The translations under genes and the position numbers were made by a program. Of a DNA stretch of 64,000 bases, positions 54,301-63,300 are shown in pieces. Below the pieces are notes generated by a model that made no database searches, had not been told where the DNA came from, and saw nothing but the letters and a program-made list of their open reading frames with translations. How positions within the stretch are numbered: the first letter of the stretch is position 1; each line of letters opens with the position of its first letter. Where the stretch lies: positions 2,149,001 through 2,213,000 of the forward strand of contig NZ_CP109450.1 in NCBI RefSeq assembly GCF_041438865.1, given 5' to 3'. This stretch comes from Streptomyces sp. NBC_01471 (GTDB lineage Bacteria; Actinomycetota; Actinomycetes; Streptomycetales; Streptomycetaceae).

Positions 54301-57300
54301 GGAGCCGGCGGCGGGCTCAGTCGCGCCGTCCTCCGACCGGCCATGGGCGGACGTCGGATCCGAGAGGTCAGGGACGAGCAGCCACTCTCCCACCGTCCGG
54401 CGCAGGCTGCCAGCGGGCACCCGCGTCGTGACGGTCGTCCCGTCGTCCCGGATGTAGCTCAGCTCCAGGTCGTACTCACCGTCGAACTCGTCGTGGCGGC
54501 CCGAGGAGAAAAGCATCGGGTACTTGTAGGACTCCTTCACCCGCGCACTCGCCAGCGAGGAGGGCATCGAGGCCCCCGCCGCGGTGCTGACGGCGAGGCT
54601 CTCCCCCTGCGAGGAGCCGTCGGCGGCGTTCTGCTCGGTGCCGGGGAGCCCCAGCGCTGTGGTGCCCACGGTGGTGACCCGGGTGAGGCCGGCCGAACTC
54701 TCGTTCTGTTCGGACTTCGAGAACTGGTTGAAAAGGTCCGTGGCGAAGACCGGCCTACCGCGGTCCCTGAGCGGACCGCGGCGCACCAGACTGACCAAGA
54801 CCTCTCCGGTCAACGGGCCGAACCCGTGGCTGCCGGCGGTCTGGTTGTCGAAGTGGCGGAAGGACCAGACTCCCGGGAAGGTCAGCTCGTCGACGGCACC
54901 CCGGAAGGCGTCGGGGTTGAAGAGGTTCTCCAACGCCTCACGCAGCCCGCCGAGGTCCCCGACTGTGGACTCCGGGAGGACGCGTCCCATGCCGCGGGCG
55001 CGCAGTGCCCGCTGGAACTCAAGCAGCGCCGGGCGCGGGTCGATCGTTCCCTGCACGTTGTACCCGACAGGGACGTCCAGCAGCGGACGCATACGGATGC
55101 TCGGGCGGATCTTCTCCAGGCCGTTGGTGATCAGGCCGCGCTCCTCGGCCTCCTGCCAGCTTGCCAGCTCCTGCCGGTCCCCCAGCTCCACAGCGACGGC
55201 CTCATGGTGCTCGGCGGCCCCGATCGCGCGGGACTTGCGGGTCACCTCCACGAGGTAGGTGGTGTTCTCGTGCGTGATCAGCACCTGACGGCCCGAGCGT
55301 TGCTCACCCGCCACCCGCCCGAAGGCCAGATTCGCCCCTTCGGTCGAAGTCCTGGTCTTGTTGTAAAGCGTCACAGAGCCGCCGGACACCAGGACACCGG
55401 GCTCCGCGTCGGGGATCGAGGAGTTCCAGGTCTTGGCGCCGGACAGGCGCAACGACAGGTCCAGGGTGTCCTGCTTGCCGGTGCCGCCGCCGGGCCGTAT
55501 GTAGTGCATGGGGGCGTGTTCGTTGGAGAGCCCCCTGTCCACGACGCTGCGCGCGCTGTGGCTGCCCGGCAGCGCGCGCACCTTGATCGCGAACGTGTGG
55601 CGGAGCCCCCACCCGTAGGCGTAGACCCCACGCGAGAGGCTCCAGCCGGCGCCCAGCATGGCGTCGACCTTGGTGTCCAGGGCGCCGTCCGCCACGAGGT
55701 ACTCGATGGTCTGGTTCTCGACGGTCCCGTAGTTCGGCTCCCCCTCCTGATCGGTGAAGTACCACTTCAGTACATCGGGGGCCGCCTTCCGCAGGGCGCC
55801 CGAGATGACCGCTGCGAGCGGCTTGGCGTGGCCGCTGCGCAGGTGCGTGTGGTTGCCGTGCTCCGCGTGCTGGATCGGCCGGTCGCGCAGGTCCCTGACC
55901 AGTTCCCGCGTCTCGCCGTCGGACAGGTGGAGGGGCTTTGGGCCCGTGGGGGAAGCGTGGCCCCGCTGGGAAGCCTGGCCGCGCTCCTTCCACAGCCCGC
56001 GCAGGTTCTCCGGCATGAGGATGTCGGGGAAGTAGGTTCGCGCCTGGGTCTTCAGGACCAGCGCGCCGTCGTCCTCCGGGCCCAGCGGGACAGGGGCCAG
56101 CACCTCAAGAGGGCCGCCCAGTTCGGCGCGCACGGGTCCACGGCGGAACGCCGAGCGGGTGGCCAGCCGCAGGAGCGACCGGGGGACCCGCACCCCCCAC
56201 GCGTCAACGAGGAGCACCACGTCCTGGTCCCACGCATGCACACGCGGCGTGGCCCACAGCACGTACTCGCTGCCGCCCTCGCTGCCGGACTTCGCCTTCC
56301 GGGACTTGGTCCTGCTGCGGCTGAGGGTGAGGCCCCACAGGGCACGGTCGCCCGTGCCGGGGTCCTTCGGCCCCGCGTCCGCGGAACCGCTCACACTCTT
56401 CCCCTGCGAGGTCTCCGAACTCTGGCCGAACCCGGTGATGTTGTTCAGCCCCACCCCGAGTTCCTGCTCCGGCCGCAGCCCCTGCCAGCGGGCCGGTCCC
56501 CAGTACACGCCGCGGACCCGCAGGGCCAGGCCGTGCCGCCGCGTCCGGCCGGTCTTGGTGAGGACGACGTGGTGGACCTGGCCGGCCCGCAGATCCGGTA
56601 TCCGCGGGTTGAGGACCACCGGGCTGACTCCGCCCGGCAGCCGGTAGTTGTTGCGCATCGAGCTGCCGGACCCGGACCACATGGAATTCCAGAGCAACTG
56701 CGGCTTCTCACGCGCCGGCAGGGGGCGGCCGCGCAGCCTGGCCCAGGCGGACCTTCGGGTGTTGCGCACCGCGACCCGCGCCCGTCGTGCGGGGGGCGCG
56801 ACCGCGTGGTGGGCCCGGTTGGCGATCTTCCGCGGCTTCGACGGGTTGGCCTGGACGAACGTGCGCGTCATCGGGTTACGCCGCAGCGCGCTGCTCACCT
56901 CGGGCTCCAGCCCGGCACCCAACGGGCGCTCGTCGGGCATGGGCGTAAGGACACCCGAAGCGAAATCGCCCACCCGTGACAGCTCGTTGGACCCGCCGCC
57001 ACCGCTCCGCGACCCCGACCCGCGGGAGGCGGTACGCCGAAGCCAGTCCAGCGGGGACCCCTTCGTACTCCCCGCGGAGCGGCTTCTGCTGTGGGCGGGG
57101 CGGGAGGGCGACACCCGGCCCGACGCCTGGGACTGCTGCGCCCGCGCCGTCTCGCGCACCGTCGGAGACGGCAGGCGCCCGAGGCCGGTCGTACGCGGAC
57201 TCTTGCGGACTCCGAAGAGCCGGGAGCGGCTTCCCTGCTCGGGCAGCCGCAGCGGGCCGCTGAGCCGCTCGAACCCGCGGAACTGGCTGCTCTCCATGGC

Positions 57301-60300
57301 CGCGAAGGGGTTCTGGCCTCCCAGCGAGGGAAGCAGCGGGTCGGGGACCCCCATGCCGCGCTGCTGCTTGCGGCCGGTGTCCCAGCCACCCCACTTCCGC
57401 GCGTCACCATTGGTGACGCGCATCATGGCGTTGGCGTCGAACGTGGCGTGCTGCTCGGCCTTGTCGATGCCACGCCGCTTCAGGTGGGGCGGGGGCTCGA
57501 AGCCGGTGATGTCGTCCGGCGAGTGGAAGACGACCCGCAGCTTCACCGGGACGCGGTAGGACCCGTGCGGCCTCGGAAGCCGACGGGACCCGTTCGCCGG
57601 GGCGGTGTCCATCCGTGAGTTGATGAGGGTCGAGAAACTGGACTGGGTCGTGCTGTCGTTCCGGGCGGTGTGCAGGCCCACTTCCGCGACCAAGCTCGCA
57701 CGGAGAGCCGTGAGGTTGGCCACCCAACCACCGGACACCGCGACGGACGCGCCCTTGTTGACGGCCTGTTCCAGGGCCGCCTCGTCGCTCAACTCGTTGT
57801 CGATGCGGATGATCTCGTCATAGAACGGACGGTCGAGGGTCGCGGTCGCCTCGTGGTCGTAGAGGACTTCGTAGCCGAAGTAACCGACCACTCCACCGCC
57901 GACGTAGATCGCGGGCGTCTTGATCTCGCTGAGCGTCGCGTTGGTCGTGCTCTTGCGCAGGGCGCCGGACTGGAACGCCTCAACAATCTGCCGCGTCCCC
58001 TCCTTGTCCAGAGTGAGCCCGGCGTACTTGTGGGCCACGCCCAGCGCCCAGTCGATCAGGGCAGGGGGCGGCGCGAAGGCGTCGACCGTCACCTGCTGGG
58101 GCCGTACCGACTCAGGGAACCGGATATCGCGCGGCACCCCCAGCGGGCCGGGCGGCACCTCCCGCGTCATGCTCGTGGGTACCCGCCAGTGGAAGCCGTT
58201 ACGGACCCCGAGCCGCAGCACGTGCGGCGAATCGCCCGCGGAGACCAGCCGGCCGTGCTCTTCGCTCTGCACGTACGACTTGACGTCGAAGATGGCGTTG
58301 TTGACGTACAGGTGACTGTCGACGGGCCCCTTCACCCGCTCGATCCGCAGCCCGCCGCGGGTACGGGAGATCCGGAAGTTCACCTGGTTCCAACTGCCGG
58401 AGAGCCGCAGCGTGACGGTGCCGGTGAAGCCGCTCGCCGGCCACATGCTGATGGGCAGGCTGAACTTGCGATTGGAAGTGAGCTGGTTGGAACCGGACTC
58501 CTTCAGGATGAACCGTTGCCGCCGCTCGACCTTGATGTCGTAGGCGTCCTGGTAGCGGGAGTAGTCGCCGGCGTTGCGGGCACGGATGACCGCCATGTGC
58601 CAGACACCGTCGGCGCCGAGGTAGTTCAGCGCCACACCATTGCCGGTGGCGCCGGGTTCGGTGCTGTCCTCCAGCGCGTCCGGCTCCGGGATGGCGGAGA
58701 GGAAGTCCGCGGGAAGGCCCTGGAGCTTCCTCAGCAGGGTGGCACGGAACTCCGCCTCCTTCTCGGGGTGCACGTCCAGGGCGTCGACGATGGCGCCGGC
58801 CACCCGCTCGGTCTGCTGGAACGCCGGCTCCGTACCGCCGATCGTGACGGCGTGCCTGGCCAGGCTGCTCTTGTCGGGGAAGGTCTGGACGTCGCCCTCG
58901 GTGAAGGAGGGGTCCTCCTCGCCACCCGGCGTGATGCGGTAGACATCCGTGACACTGTCCGACGCCAGCCGCACGATCGGCATCGTCACCTGGCCGCCGT
59001 CGACGTTCTCCGGGGGTGCGCCGTCCTCCTCCCGGGGCGCGGTCAGAACCTCGCGGTGCAGATCACGCAGGTAGTCCAGCGCCTGGTTGCGCACGCGGCC
59101 GTCGTCCAAGGTCGACCTGTCCGACAGGAGCTGCTCGGGCGTGGCACCCTCCAGCGCGGCCTGCTGCGCCAGCCACCCGACGTGCGAGGCCCACTTCCGC
59201 TGCTCGCGCGCGGTCAGTGGCTGCGGCTCGGCCTGTTTCGGAGCCTGCTCCCCGGCCTTCTGTCCGGTCTGCTCGGGGGCCTTCTGCCCGGTCCGGTCAG
59301 ACTGCTCGGGTGCCTTCTGTCCGGTCTGGTCGGAGGTCTGTTGCCGGGTCTGCTCCGGTGCCTGGTCGCCGGTCCTGGGGAGTACGGGGTATCCCTGGGC
59401 CCGCGTCCCCGGGAGCACCGGATCCGGTCGGTCGAGCTCGCGCCGCTTCTGTGTGCGGGCGTCCTCCAGGGCCTGCACACGTGCCGAGAGCGCGCCGACG
59501 CCGGCCCGCTTCCCCGAGTCCGGCGCGTCATCGGTGAGGCCCCGGAGCTGGTTCTCGTCGAGGGTGATCTCCTGGGCCGCGTCCTCTCGCAGAGCCTGGT
59601 CCATGGCGGTGAAGAGGGCCCGCACGAGAGGGTCGTTCTGGTCCAGTTCCTGGCCGGTCTCCTGGGACTGGCCGGTCTCCTCGGTCTGGTCGGCCTCCTG
59701 GGACAGGCCGGTGTCCTCGGACAGGCCGGTGCTCGGCTCCTGGGCGGCCACGGCGGGGTCCCGCTCCTGGAGCGGCCCGTCGCCATCCGCGTCCAGGACG
59801 GTGTCGGTGTCGTAGCTGTCCTCCACGTACACCGCCCCTGAGGTGTCCCGCACCTGCGAGTCCTCCTCACCGGGCAGGGCGGCGAAGCGCACCGTCTTCT
59901 TCGAGGTCGCTGTGGTCGCGGAGCCGGAGTCGTCGGCGCTGGAGGCGGGAGCCAGCAGTGAGCCCTGCCGGGCAGGCGTGCCGTTCTGCGAGGCCGAGTA
60001 GGGGATGCGCACCGCGTCCGTGTTCCGGTCCTCCGGGACCAGGTACATGCCGGTGGGCCGGGTGACCAGTGAGTACGCCGACAGCTCAGCCGGGCTCAGT
60101 CCCAGCACACCGATCGTGCGGTCCAGTTCGGGCACCAGTCCCACCTGGCCGGTGTCGCCCCGCAGCAGGAAGTTTCCGGAGCCGTGGAAGAAGTCGTCGC
60201 CGTGGCGCAGCCAGAAGCCGGACAGCACGTGCCCGGAAGGCAGCTCGATGTCACCGTTGCCGCGCACGGTGTACGACTGCTCTTCCGTTCCCCCGGGGCT

Positions 60301-63300
60301 CGGCCGGGACCAGGTGAACCGCTGCTCCGGATCGCTTGATGTGGTGTCCACCGCCCCCAGACGGACCGTGTCCAACTGGCGCCGCACGGGCATGGCGTCC
60401 AGGTCGACAGTGGTGAAGGGAGCCGGTTCCGCGTACTCGCCGGCCCCCTCGGTCACATGGCCGGACTTCCAGCCGGTGTCCCTGGCGGTCTTCACCGGCG
60501 CGTGGCCGCCGGTGACACCGGTGCTGTTCCCGGTGCTGTTCCCCGTGCTGTTGCGGGGTCCCGGCAGCGTGGCGGTGACCCGCTGGGGGGTGGCGTCGTA
60601 GGCGAGGGCGGGTGTGTGGCGGGCGGACCGCGTGGAGCGCACCAGTTTCCGCAGCCGCGATCCCCACCTGGAGCGAATCCGGGCGACGGTACCCAGCGCG
60701 GGAGGCGCTGTGGTGGGCGTGGACGCGGTCGTTGGCTCGTCGCCGAGGTCCTCCGTGAACCTGGAGGCGCGCGGGGCCTTCCTGCCGAGCGGCACGTCCG
60801 TGGTCGTGGTCGCGGTCGTGGACTCGTCGCCGAGGCCGCCCGGCTCCTCCGACGGGGCCTCGTCCGCGAGTGCGTCCTGAGTCACCCGCTCAACGTCGAA
60901 CAGCTCGTCGAGGCTCGACTCCTCCCGCGAGGGCGGGACGACGGTCTCGGCCTGCGGGGCCCCGCTCGTGCGCGCGTCCTCGTCAGGGGCGAACAGCTCC
61001 ATGAACGGCGCGGTCCGGTTGACCGCGTCGTTCTGCGGGACCTCCGTCGTGGCCGTGTGGCCGTCAGGCTCCAGCAGCTCCGTGAACCGCGATTGCCGAA
61101 CCGTCCGGCTGGGCGTCTCGGCGGCGCGCGTGGTCTCCTCCGGCTTCCACCCGCCGTCCGAGGCGGTCTTGACCGGGGGCGGGACGGCGGTGGATGGCGC
61201 GGCGGTGTTGCGGGTGCCCGGCAGCGTGGCGGCGGCCCGGGGCGAGGCCTCGTGGGAAAGGCCGGGGACGGCGACCTGATGCGGCGTCGTGGTGGTGTGG
61301 AACAGTCCCTGTCGTGCCCCGTCCCGAAGACGGGCCCGCAGGCCCGCGGGCGCGATGAGTGTCCGGTTCGGCTGGTGCGCGGCCAGGAGCTGGGCCGGCG
61401 GGTCGATCGGCGTCCCCTCGGGGTCGAGGGTGATGGACATGAACTGGTTGCCGACGTACAGGGGGCGCTCGCTGACCCGCCGGTGCTGCGCGTCGATCCA
61501 GTAGACGGTCTCCTGGTAGTTGACCCCGTTGATGGCGTGCACGGAGCCGTGTTCGAACCGGAAGGCGACGTTGGCGACGGAGCCGTGCCCGCCCTTCCGG
61601 AGCCGCTCGCCGATGTTCTCCCAAGCGGTGGCCGCGCTCTCGGTCCGCCAGCCGGTTTTCAGCAACTCCGCCGTGCGGCGCGGCGCGTCCGTCTCCACCG
61701 CAAGCCCGCCCTGCGGCCCGGGAGCCTGCACGGGGGCGGCCACGGTCGGCAGTCCGTACCAGTTGGCGAGGAAGGTACGCGCGACCTCCTGGCAGTTGTA
61801 GAGCCTGGCCGGGTCGGAGTTCGAGCCGTTGATCCGCTGAACCCAGCTCGCCACACCGAGGTCGGAGAGGAAGGTGTTGCGGATGCGTGCCCGGTTCAGA
61901 GCCCGGATCGGTCCGGCCACCGCGTAGGTACCGCTCCGCGGGTCGGGGAATCGCTCGGGGACACCGCCCCTGGTGGGGAAGACCTTTCTCAGGCGCTCGA
62001 CGTCGGCGGCCGAGGGACGGGCGAGCCCGCCTCGCTCGACGTCGTACGGTCGAATCTGCTCAAGATTCTGCAGGGCCTCGGGGACGTCCGTCCGCGCCCG
62101 TGAAATCGAACCGAGTGACCGCTCGGGGGCGCCCGGGGAAGAGTCCTGGTCGCCGCCGACGCGGTCGGAACCCGTACCGGTGAGTTCCGCCAAGGGGGCG
62201 AACGCCCCTCTGGTTCCGGGCAGCGGCGGCAGCGTGCGGGTGAGGTCGGCGAGAGCGTCCGCGGTCGGTGTGCCGGCCTCCTGCGGCGCCTCCAGGGAGG
62301 TGGCGGAGGCGGCGTCGGAGTCCGAGAAGACGGTGTCGATGGTGTCCGAAAGGCCACCGAGGTTGTCCACGGACTCCGTCAGAACGCCGGGCCACGGCAG
62401 ATACACCGCTGACGCCGACGGCTCCGGCGTGACCAGATCCGCCTTCACCGGCACCAGGAACAACCCACCCGCCTCGGCGGGCTCGTCGCCCACCGCCGAC
62501 TTGGGGGGCACCGGGCGCAGCACGTACGACGGAACTCCGGGGGCCGACACCAGTACGTCGTCCGTGATCGGAACCTCGGTGAAGTCGATCTCACCGGTAT
62601 CCGCGCGCAACCGCGCTCCGCCGTCGTGCACGAAGTCCAGGCCCTGCCTGTTCCATCCGTGCGCGCCGAGCACACGCCCGTCGGGGCGCGTGATATCGCC
62701 GCCAGTACCTATCTCATAGCGCACCGGCGCCGGCTGCTGAGCTGTACTCGGCCCCGCCGACCCCTCCGGCGGCTGCTCCACCGGCTGTTCCACCACGAAC
62801 GGCCCAGCCGGCACTCCCTGCCGCACCTCGGGCACCAGCCCCACAGGCAACTCGACGACCCCGCCATGCGGCCTTCCACCGGGCGCCCCACCACGCCGAC
62901 GGGTCGGCTGACCGTCCACGATGGTCTGCGCGATCGCCTCACCCCGAGCACGCATCGGCTGACGGAGAATCCAGCCGTCCAGCCCCGCATGCAACCGCAC
63001 CACCTCATCCGGCGACGGCTGATACCGAACACCCGGCAGCAACCGGACCAACTCCCGCCGGACCTCCGGCAGCAAAAACCCGAGATCCTCCCGGCTCAAC
63101 CCACCCGCCGGCACACCACCAAAACCCGCACCAGAACCCAACTGAAGACCAGGACCCCGACGCAACCCCACAACCTCAGCCGCAGCAAACGCACCCGGAT
63201 TCCACTGAATCCCCAGCACATTCCCATCACCATCAAAAAGAGTCACCCTGGAAATAAACTCCGGACGAATACCCTTCCAGAAAGCAACCTCCTGCTGCGC

